A model generated the notes under the pieces. The model was given only the letters and a program-made list of their open reading frames with translations. It was not told the origin of the DNA and ran no database searches. The position numbers were made by a program, and so were the translations under genes. Positions 32,936-42,920 of a stretch of 62,000 nt of DNA are shown here, piece after piece (within the stretch, counting starts at the first letter, position 1; each line of letters begins with the position of its first letter). The stretch comes from Mesostigma viride. Taxonomy: Eukaryota; Streptophyta; Mesostigmatophyceae; Mesostigmatales; Mesostigmataceae. The DNA is taken from positions 337,348 through 399,347 of the forward strand of contig RPFO01000084.1 in the NCBI GenBank assembly GCA_009746045.1, read 5' to 3'.

Positions 32936-35240
32936 ATGTCAGAGCCTACCCCTCCGGCTGAGAGTTCGCTGCCGTCCCCGCCCCTACCGGACCCTGAGCT
33001 GTATTTCGAGGCCCTTCCGGGCCGCTGGGTGTCGCGGTCCAGTTATCCGGGTGGCGTTGTGCAGCCGGCCCTTCAGGCCCAACATGCGAGTTTAGTCAGG
33101 GCGGCCCTCTTTGGGGTCACGTGGTACGGTCCTTCCCCTGACGAGCCGCATCAGCTTGTTTTGCACGGGTTCGACGATGCCGGGCACTGTTTGTTAGGGT
33201 GTGGTTCCCGCTGTCCAGCCTTGGGACAGATAGATGCGGTTCTCCAGTGCTCCCGTGTGTTCTCCTACCTTTCTACCCCTGTGGGCCGCTCCTGCCTACG
33301 GGAGGTGTTCCCCTGGCTTCCGGCTGAGGGTGAGGCTGAGGTAGATGAGAACCCCTGCGACCTTCTGCGGGCCGTAGAATTCATGGAGATAGCTGATCAG
33401 TCTGGGATTAGCAGTTGGTGGTCCTGCCCCTACGGGCGCCCCATCCGAGGTACATTATACTCCAGATTATTCTGCCTCGAGCGCTGCGTCCGCCTCCTCG
33501 GCGTCTGCTCCTCCCTCTCCGGTCCCGTCGTCCCTCGGTCGACCCGGTGTGTTGCAGTGGAGCCTACCCCTTCGGGTTTGCCTGATCCTCTGTCGGCGAC
33601 GGTCTTGGCTATGCAGGCTCAGATCCAGTCCCTGACCACGGCGTTCGGGGCCTTCATGGCGGCCCAAGCGCAGACTCCGGCCACGCCAGGTGTGTCTGTG
33701 GTGTCCGCGCCCCCTACCCCTTCGGTTGTTTCGGCACCTGTGGTTTCGCCGGCGCCCCTACCCCTTCGGTTGCGGCGGCTCCGACACCTCTGGTTACCTC
33801 CGTGCCGGCGACCGACGTTTCTGCGCCGCGACGCGAGTCTTCTGCCCCTTCGGCTGTGCCCGCCGTCGCCTCCTCTGGGCCGCCCGCTGCGCCCTCACCG
33901 CCAGTTCGGGGTTTCTTCAGCGACACGGGCGATCATCCCAGGCTTTGGGAGGGTGGTCCCCCGCAGAGGATTCCGGTGCCCGACTGGAGCTTGGATGGCA
34001 ACCAATCTTATGCCGGACTGCCTGTCCCTACGGGCCCTATTTTCAATATGTGGCCTGAGGGTGCGCCGGCAACGGAGACCGGCGCGCCTGCTGCGGTGGC
34101 GGGTCCGTCACGGCCCTCTCTGGCTTCGGGTCCGGCGCGACCTCCTGTTGTACCAGTGTCACCTGCGTCGGTGACGGCTCCCGCCCCTGCGTCGGCCCCG
34201 CTTCGGTCCCTGCTCCTTCGGCCTCGCGGTCTTTGGCTGCGGTTGTTCGGTCCACCGGTCAGGATCCTCGCGCCACCCGCGCTGCCGATTCCCTCCGGGA
34301 GTTGTCCCAGGGTGATCGGGACAGGGCCCCTTCTGTGGTGCATGCGACGCCGGAGTCGCGCGACACGCCCGTGCCTGGATGCGGTATGTCCGCACTCGCC
34401 TGCCGCCAGTGTGACCTGCCGCGCGCCTCCGCCGAGCTTGCCATCTCGCCCATGTCCTACGGGTTCTCCCAGGTGTGTCGGGCGCCTCGGGATCGTGGCC
34501 TACCCATTGAGACTGATCGGCCTCCTTTCGACATGGTTATTTTAGCTGATCCTGTGTTCCAGGGTGAGATCTTGGTTCGGCGCGTTCTGTATCGCTGGGC
34601 TAGGCGCCACAACGACTTGGACACCTACGGTGGGTTCCAGTGGGCTTACCCTCCGCCTCTGGGCATTATGGCTTCGGATGCCCTTACGGTAGAGTTTCCT
34701 GCGGTACAGGGTGCTGCGTACAACACGGTCCTCCAGCCCATCCTCGAGTGGGATGCCCGTCGTCCGGCGCCCATCCCGGGCCAGGGTCTAGACTCCCGTG
34801 GCCACCCTCCTCCTCGGGCCAGCGACTACCTGGAGACATTCGGGTCGCGCCAGTGTGCTCGTCGGTGGCGCTCCCGAGAGGTTCGGCACATCCGGATGTG
34901 GCCGTCCAACGTGGAGCCCCTGGTGGACCTGTTTTTCCCGACGGGTTTGCGCCCTCGGATCCGGTACCATCGTCTCCTCCTGCGGGCCCTCTGTTTGATC
35001 GCGGTAGAGCCTTTCCTTCGCCTCTTTGCCTGTGGCTTCCTGGACTGGGCCCGTGGCCAGGTCGTTCTTACGCAGCATAGGTATTACTGGGCCTTTCTGG
35101 GCCTTTTTCCTGACGGTGTGTGGGCCGATGTTTTCCTCACTGTAGATAGGCATGACAATGTCGAGGATGTGGCCCACTACCAGGCCTACCTGGATGTCCT
35201 GCTGGCCTCCCGTGGTACCTACCAGACGGATGGCCATTAG
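32936..35240 (+). pseudogene. Ty3 third ORF in env position, unknown function, frameshifted
   Basis: The ATG at 32936 (MSEPTPPAESSLP) lies 75 bp after the pol stop. The first 170 residues look globular (LYFEALPGRWV, HGFDDAGHCLLGCGSRCP). A long Ser/Ala/Pro-rich low-complexity middle and a possible helix (LAMQAQIQSLTTAFGAFMAA) follow. The last 300 residues are again globular (PPFDMVILADPVFQGEILVR, FGSRQCARRWRSREVRHIRM, RHDNVEDVAHYQAYLDVLLA). At least three frame changes (near 33440, 33760 and 34200) break it. I see no signal peptide or membrane anchor, so the position does not make it an envelope gene. No family recognised. Confidence 0.6.
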
Positions 35241-35612
35241 ATAGAGGGCCTTAGGCCCGACCTGAGGGTGTTGTCCCTCCGGTATATAGAGTCGCCCTCA
35301 TATTCTGGCCAGTTGGTTGGCTGTTCTTGGTCCTTGGCGCTGATGTGTTTACTCTGTGTGTCCTGCCCAGTGCCGTCCCCCCCCGGCCAGGACTCCGTTC
35401 CAGGCAGTTAGGGGAACCTCCCACCAGGCTTGGTGCTGGCTAACCCTACACCACCCGGCGTGGTGGTGGAGACCGTGTGAACTATTGGTGTTTTGTATCT
35501 GGGATGGTCTATCGATTGTGTTGGTGTGTGTTGGGTGCATTAGGTTTTTCCTACCCCTTAGTTTCCTCCCTGTGCGTAGGGAGAGGGCTCCCTACCTTTG
35601 TGGGGGGGGAGG
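35241..35612 (+). promoter_or_regulatory. Ty3 3' untranslated region and polypurine tract
   Basis: No ORF of note. Positions 35602-35612 (GGGGGGGGAGG), immediately before the 3' LTR, form the polypurine tract that primes plus-strand synthesis. Confidence 0.85.
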
Positions 35613-36185
35613 TGTTACGTCGCGTAACAATTCGTTGTAGTTACGGACGTAAATTGGGCCTTTTGCCTCGGTTGTCCCTAGGTTTACGTTTAGGCTCCTA
35701 CCGGGACATTATTGTCTTCGTAACAGTACTGTGGTACATTGGGTGCCGTTGGGCGCCGCGCCGCGTACTTTACTAGTGGTCCTGATCCTGTGGTAGAATG
35801 TAGTGGACCAGCGTGCACCAGTAGATGTAGTGGACCAGCGTGCATCTGTAGGTGAGGGCCATGTCGGCCCGAGCGTGTTGGACCGTTGGTGACCATTTAT
35901 GCGCGTTCTACCCCTTGTGTGTGCACTCGGCGTGTGTTAAATGAATTAACACATATAGGCTTGGGTCACGGCAGTGTAGTTGTGTTTCCTTCCTCTATTC
36001 CTGGAGTAAACGGGTTTTGGTAAATGGTTGTATGGCGTATTATAGTAACACATACGTTAATGCATTGAGATCAGCTCCGTCACGTTCGTCTTTCGCCAGA
36101 GGTTTGAGTAGAGGAGGCCTGACCAGTTTAGGTAGTATCAGGCCCATTAGAGGTAGAGGTGGAGGTAGATATCCGCGGCGTAACA
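35613..36185 (+). repeat. Ty3 3' LTR, 573 bp
   Basis: It has the same length and, by eye, the same sequence as the 5' LTR. It is followed by CGGAG, the target duplication also found at 12734-12738. Confidence 0.95.
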
Positions 36186-36208
36186 CGGAGGGCCAGGAAG
36201 GGGAGGTT

Positions 36209-36912
36209 GGGTAATCGCGAGCCATGCCTATTAAGGAGTTCTTAATAGCGGTTCTGTAACCGCTACCTGTCTGTATGCATCTACTTATTGTTTTAACAAA
36301 GATGCTGGTGACTATGGTGAGCAAACGGGTGTATGAATCGGATTTCTTTGAAAAGAGTTTCTCGAAGTGAGGCGGGGAATAAGGCCGCTCACGGGAGCCG
36401 CCTGGATGGTCGGCTGTACCGGGCGGGTTTGGCAGATGTAACCGGATTTGGCTAATGGCTGGCGACCTGGAATTGTTAGTAGGGGCAGTGGCCCTATTGT
36501 GCTACAATCTCGAAACAATCTTATGCTTAAAGTTTGACAGGGCCGGGTTTGTTGAACCGGTTTGTTGAATGATAATTAGAACCTTTCGGAAAGGGTATTT
36601 GATTGGTTGTTGTTTTTGTGGTACGGTAGGTGTCGCTACATTCTCAGGTTGGCGTGTTAAGTTAAGCTCGGTTGCTGATGTCAGCCCCGTGCTAGGGCAG
36701 TTTGACTACTTTGGCGGCGTAGTGACATTGTCGTGGTCTTTTTTCTTGTCCCACCCACCCACCCTCTTTGGTGGCCTGGTCTGCGCGGGTAATCGCGAGC
36801 CATGCCTAAGGAGTTCTTAATAGCGGTTCTGTAACCGCTACCTGTCTGTATGCATCTACTTATTGTTTTAACAAAGATGCTGGTGACTATGGTGAGCAAA
36901 CGGGTGTATGAA
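36209..36912 (+). repeat. SDR-2 terminal block B1-A2-spacer-B2
   Basis: B1 is 36209-36337, A2 36338-36749 (412 bp, as A1), the pyrimidine-rich spacer 36750-36786 (CCCACCCACCCACCCTC...), and B2 36787-36912. B1 contains CTATTAAG...CTTAATAG, an inverted repeat that is broken in B2 by a 3-bp deletion. Confidence 0.94.
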
Positions 36913-36954
36913 CACCTGTCCTTGGATTTACACATACAGCAGGATATCTACGAT
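36913..36954 (+). repeat. 42-bp direct repeat, right flank of SDR-2
   Basis: Identical to 11410-11451; it begins directly after the last base of B2. Confidence 0.92.
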
Positions 36955-37844
36955 ATCGTATTCTGATTATTCGGGTGTATCCAGTGATTATTTGTCTTTA
37001 CTGGACGATACTTAAGGGGAGGGTCCCATAGAAATATATCAAAACTTACCCCCCCTAATAACTACAGAAATGCAACTGACAACCACTGAATGATGTTTGG
37101 GGACCATAAACATGATGTTTGGGCATGCATACCACCACTTGTTGGGGGTACTACCCCCAGCCATACACCGGCTATGAGCTAAAAATAGAAAAAAACGCTG
37201 TCCGGGGCACATCTTGCCCAGAACAGTGGGAGAACCAGTTGCATGAAAAAAGCACAACCCATATAAAAATGACGTCATGGGACATTATCTCTACCTAATT
37301 GGATCAACAAAATCAGCACATCCCTTTGAGTAATTAATTTTTGGGCCAAAAATACGCTTTTTTAGGCGGGGCGTCCCCATACACACTCATAACACATCAA
37401 TTAGGCCTGAAAAGCACAAGTCAAATTCTGTCATGACCATAGAAGGCACTGTCAAAGTTTGGTGGCATTCTGAGCTCAGCTGTAGCAGTAATTAATTTTG
37501 GCAGTTGGCCGCCTGTGCAGACACTAAGGAAGGTATTAGTGAGTACTAAGGCACACTAACACTTCCTATGCCATCCAAAAGGCTCCTGACCATGCCCAAT
37601 TCGACCACAATGTACAAGGAGGTGGCTGGGCACGTCATGTGCCCTTGCCTTACCTCGACACGGGCAACCTGTTGCGTGTGTGCACAACAATGAGGCAGGT
37701 AGCTCTACATGCCTAGCCAACACTTCTAAAGCATATTCCAGGTTTATGGTGTGGGCATCATCCCAAAACCAAGCTCAAACACACCCTAGAAAGCCATATC
37801 CACTAATTGCCCAACAAGGGTAACAACAGACAGTCCACAGAGAA
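36955..37844. other. Interior of the inverted-repeat element, unassigned
   Basis: This AT-rich sequence has only short open frames. I see no transposase, RNA gene or clear repeat. Confidence 0.4.
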
Positions 37845-38857
37845 TTGCTGAGCTTCGCTCATTTTATATATGACGCGTGGACGGGCTCAAAGGGGACCGA
37901 CCTGCCGTAGGTAGCGTAAGACTAGCGCTTGTCACGAGGGTACTGCACCGGCCGGCCCTTTTTGTGCCTAGGCTGAGTGTGGTTCCGGAGTGCAGGCCTA
38001 GGTAGCTTCTAACGTACGTCACTAGACCTTGTTACCTGCGCCAGCCGCCAGGCGTGGCGCAACTGTGATTGGCAGTCAGTACACCTTGTACCTGCGCCAG
38101 CCGGCAGGCCTGCGTGGCGCAATGTGAATGATAGTCAGTACTTAGAGTGGTGTAGGGGACGTAGGGAGGCCTCTTTTCAGCTCCCACCCACCCACCCACG
38201 CTGCTAAGAGGGGCAACACCTTGTGTTCGAGTATGCTGGGCCCCCAGCATGGTGCTACAATAACCAACTTGATAATGATGTGCACTGCTGAGTTTGAAGG
38301 TGTGGTATAGGCTGTCCGTATAAAGCCTAGCACACAAAAATGTAAAACTTTTACATTTTTGTGTGCTAGGCTTTATACGGACAGCCTATACCACACCTTC
38401 AAACTCAGCAGTGCACATCATTATCAAGTTGGTTATTGTAGCACCATGCTGGGGGCCCAGCATACTCGAACACAAGGTGTTGCCCCTCTTAGCAGCGTGG
38501 GTGGGTGGGTGGGAGCTGAAAAGAGGCCTCCCTACGTCCCCTACACCACTCTAAGTATACTGACTACCTATCATTCACATTGCGCCACGCAGGCCTGCCG
38601 GCTGGCGCAGGTACAAGGTGTACTGACTGCCAATCACAGTTGCGCCACGCCTGGCGGCTGGCGCAGGTAACAAGGTCTAGTGACGTACGTTAGAAGCTAC
38701 CTAGGCCTGCACTCCGGAACCACACTCAGCCTAGGCACAAAAAGGGCCGGCCGGTGCAGTACCCTCGTGACAAGCGCTAGTCTTACGCTACCTACGGCAG
38801 GTCGGTCCCCTTTGAGCCCGTCCACGCGTCATATATAAAATGAGCGAAGCTCAGCAA
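37845..38857. repeat. 1-kb near-perfect palindrome (foldback-like)
   Basis: The left arm 37845-38347 and right arm 38349-38857 are reverse complements, differing by a few small indels, with a single-base centre at 38348 (AAAACTTTT). The outer ends are TTGCTGAGCTTCG / CGAAGCTCAGCAA. Each arm contains a CCCACCCACCCACC stretch. Mirror ORFs of 101 and 103 aa on the two arms are shadows of the palindrome. It could be a foldback transposon or an inverted duplication. Confidence 0.93.
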
Positions 38858-38860
38858 ATA

Positions 38861-39893
38861 CATTTCTTGTTTTTGGTCCATTGGAGTTCCTTCCCACCAA
38901 GAGAAACATTTATTTTACATTTTTGTGTGCTAGGCTTTATACGGACAGCCTATACCACACCTTCAAACTCAGTGCACATCATTATCAAGTTGGTTATTGT
39001 AGCACCATGCTGGGGGCCCAGCATACTCGAACACAAGGTGTTGCCCCCACACCTCCTTCTTGGCCACCAAGGCTGTCGCCAACCTTGGTGCCGATTTTCT
39101 TTCCGCCCATGGCCCCCCTCCTGCACGCTGCCACGGCTGTACTGCCGCCCCCGTGTGGCCGCTACGGTTTCCCGGCGGACGCAGGGCGGCACCCATGTCG
39201 TTCCCCCGTTAGGGGGGCGGTTTCCAGCGGCTGCTCATTAGGCCTTACGCCCCCGGACCGTCTCTCACAAGCCCAGGACCCATCACCAGCCCCACCCCCG
39301 AGGCTGGGATTTCCCGGCATTGAAACCTTTGTGGCGATAGGCCCTCTACCCTACCAAGGCCTTGGCTTGGAAACTGCTTAGCCAAGGCCCTGACCAGGGC
39401 TTGTGTTGTTGTAGGAAATTTTTTATGGCATAGATATGCCCCCCTGGCTGAACCGAACTCTTTATCGCTTTTCCTATAATGCATCATACAGGATAAAAAC
39501 AAGGCGATAAAACAGCAAGAATTTCAGCCCCGCCAGGCGAACATTCTTTGCTGAAAAACTGGGCAATGATGAAGAGCGCGCTCCTCCCACCAAGATTCGC
39601 TCCAGCCCCGCATCCTCCCCGAAACTCCCGTCTGGCCACAGGCCGAAAGATCGGGTCCGCTGTCAGGCTCCTGGCAGTTATGGGCTACCCTGGCACCCCG
39701 CGCTAGCCATCTCCACGTTTAAGGCAGATTCGCCTCCACCTGTGATTCTTTCCACCGTAGCCGCTGGCCCTGGCCTGTATGGCTCCTTCCCTGACTGACG
39801 TTGTCCGACTAAAATCGCAGCTTCCCCAGTGTCAGGAAGCCGCTTGCCGCACCCAGGTGGGAAGGAACTCCAATGGACCAAAAACAAGAAATG
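38861..39893. mobile_element. TA-flanked DNA element with 38-bp perfect terminal inverted repeats
   Basis: 38861-38898 (CATTTCTTGTTTTTGGTCC...) and 39856-39893 are exact reverse complements, flanked by TA on both sides, the target of Tc1/mariner-type elements. The element is 1033 bp and has no transposase. Positions 38912-39048 repeat about 137 bp of the neighbouring palindrome arm (starting TTTTACATTTTTGTGTGC). The remaining GC-rich interior may be captured host sequence; I do not recognise it. Confidence 0.8.
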
Positions 39894-41060
39894 TATAGCA
39901 GAGAACTTTATCATTAATTAATTAGACTCGTGCTCTCGTTGGGGAGTCACGGAGCATTAACCCCGATGAATGGATGGATGGGTGCACACATTCCTACCGG
40001 TCTAATCTATCTACATTGGCTACATACTACATCTATCTAACAACATTCTAACTACATCATCTATCTAGGCAGCCGCACGCTGCCCTAGGGGGAGCTAGAG
40101 TTATCATACATGCTGCTTGCCAAGGCTTCTTACCATGGTTACCTTGCCTTGCTAGCATATGAATTAGGGCTCTTCCATTTTAGTGGGAGAAAGGCCAACA
40201 AGACAACGATAACCCCTACCTACGCGCAGTTCCACCCATGCAGTATGCCCCTCAGAAAAACCACTGCCACCTTTCTTTCCAGCGCACTTGTTTGCCAAGA
40301 AACAAACTCAAGTTTGTGAGCCTCTAACCACAATGAAGCCTCTGCTAAGAAAGGCCGCGTCAATATTCACACAAAACTGAGTGCTGTTAGCAATCTCCTT
40401 CCAAGAAACCACTCAGCAAATCCCTGACAACTTGAAGATATGCCACGGTCACGCTTTGACACATCCCAGCCATGCAACGTACATAAAAACCACTGAAAGG
40501 TGCCAGGAATCTGGCGATGCGCAGCACAGAATGGCATTATACCTGGCGCTAACTGCACGGAAAGAAGCCGAAAACTTGCGTTGATTTAACCCATAAAGGA
40601 AGCGAAACATTCATAGGGTCACGTTGATCACACGATCGTACCATTACCAGAATTTTCCTTCGCCCAGCGGCGCAAGAAAGAACAACCTTCCATGGAATAA
40701 TAAGACGCGCATCCCGCGAGCCTGGAGAGTGTCTTACCGAACATGACGGAAATCTGGCCGAAACCCAGCAAATTTTTTAAAGCTTTACCAATAACGATTT
40801 AAACGCATCCTTGACGCTAGGTAAAGCCCATAAAACCTGACAATCACCGCCGCCAGCGTGCATTCTAATTTCTTCCTCTCGACGAAAACATCAGATCGAT
40901 TGGACCCCCGTGGCGATGGTCATCAATAAAATCATCGACACTGCAAAAAACGCGAATTCCGCTACGAAGTAGTATCATTTACTCATCGTCTTTAAGATTC
41001 GCTCAGTTTCTCTGCATTCCGCGAGCTATCTTTTTCTACTCTGCCTGAAAGCACGTCGCC
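39894..41060. other. Unassigned interior of the inverted-repeat element
   Basis: Only short frames without motifs. A stretch at 40010-40070 repeats CTATCTA-like words and resembles LINE 3' regions only weakly. Confidence 0.35.
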
Positions 41061-41495
41061 ATGGCCAGCTCCGGTAGGGGTGCGCGCCCCGTGCACCACT
41101 TTTTCACGGTACGGACGGGTACCGCGAATTTTTCGGCGCCAAAATATTCGCGCCGGGACCGTCCCCTTAATTCTACCTGGCGAGACCGGCTTCGCTGGAT
41201 CGAAGCTGTCCAGTTTTCTTCAGCACCCTGCCGTACTGGTTCTACGCCGACTGAATTCGTACCAATAATTTCCGTACTTTCAGGTCTTTTTCGCACTTGT
41301 CAGGTTCGATTCACGGACACGTGGACTTTTCGCTCGCGAACATGGGTCGCGACACGATTTCCCGCGAACCACAAATGTCGGGTCGCGAACCATGCCCGTT
41401 TTCCGGCACTATCTGCCGACGCCGTGAGAAGATTCCTGCCACGCATGACAAGAGTGCTCACGAAAGTACGGATCGCGACCCGTGTGAGTTAGCCC
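41061..41495. repeat. Right subterminal region of the inverted-repeat element
   Basis: CG-rich sequence with repeated TCGCGA-containing words (GTCGCGACAC, GGTCGCGAACC, GATCGCGACCC) runs up to the terminal repeat ending at 41495. Similar words occur at the left end (11175-11320). Confidence 0.6.
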
Positions 41496-42920
41496 TTAAT
41501 TAAACTCATGACCACCGTGCGCGAAAGAGCGTGTCGCAACATCTTAAATGGCGACTCAGCCCGCGCTAGGCTATATTAACCCCCGCAGGGGCCCGCTGGT
41601 TCAATGGGACACAAGCCGGTGACCACCCCAAAAGCAAGCCCTCAAAAAGAGCCAGCATTTCGCAATTCCGGAACCGTCCAAAAAGGAAACTGAAGAGGTT
41701 TTACGACACCATAATAGACTGAGGGCCGCGCAGCAGGTGCTGAGACGAAAAGGAACGACAAAGGTCTGGCGTAGCCTCGCCTCCCTGAGACGCCCAGTCC
41801 CCAACTCGAGTCTCGCAATAGGGAAATTTCTAGCTTCGGAGCGCAACTCTCGCGCGGCTCCTGTTGTCCCCAACCACCCCTCCTCGGCAGGGGCAGCTGC
41901 CGGACAACTGACCTACCGCCACAAAAAATAATTTATGAAAAAAACAGGCCGTTGCTGACAGGAACCTGGTTCAGGACCTTTTGAGTCCAGGTCACGTCCC
42001 ACGCACCATCGCAAGGTGGCAAGCCTGCGATGTGACACTAGAGCTGTTTTAGAGACTTATAAACAGCTCCGCCGAAGCTGGCCCAACCACCGGAGTAGCA
42101 CCCCATCCTTCGCCCATGTCAAAAAGACCCGGAGCCGGGGAAAACAACATGGGGGTAAATTTAAATTTTCTTTCCGTTGCACGACCAACGATACTATGCT
42201 TGGTCGAACAACTTAGCGGTTGTGCCACCATCTGCCTCGGCTACAAGACAGATGCAACCCGCGCTAGAATGTGCAATTTTGCACAGGCGGCCATTGCCGC
42301 CATTGTGAAAGAAACAATTGCGGATCATTGCCTGCCTAGCTTGGCCCTAGCATGGCCCGCCGACACACAAGCTAACATCATCCTAAATTAATTAACACCG
42401 GCATGCGTCACACACCGGCCTGAACAGTGCTGAAAACGCCACTACAAACAGCGTGGCCACGCACCCTCAGGCTAGTGCGTTAACCGTACAGGTAGTTGTA
42501 CAAGGTTCCCAAGACTGACAAACATAAAACTCGCCCATCGACCCCTTGGGCCGGTCCGAATCCACTATACAATAATTAATCACGACTCACTAAATAACCC
42601 AAATCAGCCAAAGATTCGGTAAGCAACCAGCCGACCCTACAGGTCCCCACCTAACCTCAGCTGGTGCAACCAAACACGAATCTTTGCAAGTGAAGTCGTA
42701 TAAAACCTACAATTAATTCTCTCGGACCGCTAATTAATAGCCACCGACCCTTATCAGTAAACAACCGGGTCATCCAAGGAAAATTCGGGCGAGCAGGAAA
42801 CCCTTTGTACAGATCGAATTAGTCAGCCCATGTCGCAGGCAGCCTTCCACATCCAGGCCAAGGCATGGCGGCCTTATCTTTCCCGCATGCGTTAATTAAA
42901 CTATATTCAGAGAAAACCGA
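41496..42920 (-). mobile_element. SDR-4 copy a, right piece (internal part and A1)
   Basis: The internal sequence continues from 11160 (AAACTCATGACCACCGTGC...), and A1 is 42308-42920 (613 bp, with a 4-bp insertion relative to other copies). The element start TCGGTTTTCTCTG is at 42920. Confidence 0.88.

Larger units (their letters stand above)
12739..36185 (+). mobile_element. Ty3 (Metaviridae-type) chromovirus retrotransposon with four nested insertions
   Basis: Two 573-bp LTRs (12739-13311 and 35613-36185), TG...CA ends and a 5-bp target duplication CGGAG (12734-12738 and 36186-36190) define the element. The interior order is primer site, LTR-spanning ORF, hybrid-binding-domain ORF, gag with CCHC knuckle, protease, RT, RNase H, integrase, chromodomain, and an extra ORF in the env position, then a polypurine tract. 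The RT-RNase H-integrase order identifies Ty3 rather than Copia. Insertions occupy 14425-16751, about 17045-19790, 22328-27714 and 28357-30459; without them it is about 10.9 kb. Gag, the chromodomain and the last ORF also carry frameshifts, so the copy is defective. Confidence 0.95.
11452..36912 (+). mobile_element. SDR-2 copy 2, split by the Ty3 element
   Basis: A1 is 11452-11863, B1 36209-36337, A2 36338-36749, and B2 36787-36912. Removing the Ty3 element and one copy of its 5-bp target duplication leaves about 2009 bp. A1 starts TCGGATTTCTTTGAA and the B repeats contain CTTATTGTTTTAAC and end GTATGAA, the SDR hallmarks. No protein of the expected kind is encoded, so it is non-autonomous. 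It is in inverted orientation to the copy at 1-1314. Unlike the other SDR insertions, it is flanked by a 42-bp direct repeat. Confidence 0.92.
11161..41495. mobile_element. Terminal-inverted-repeat DNA element hosting the large nest
   Basis: The left end begins GGGCCAACTGACACGGGTCG; the right end, read inward from 41495, begins GGGCTAACTCACACGGGTCG. The similarity continues through CGATCCGT, about 28 bp with two mismatches. It splits the SDR-4 internal sequence at a TTAA (left flank GATTA, right flank TTAATTAAACT). Removing the SDR-2 insertion leaves about 4.8 kb without a recognisable transposase. Subterminal regions repeat TCGCGA-containing motifs. The superfamily and exact target duplication are unresolved. 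Confidence 0.65.

Noticed and set aside
38032-38670. Two near-identical 101/103-aa proteins on opposite strands
   Set aside because: They are mirror images produced by the palindrome arms.
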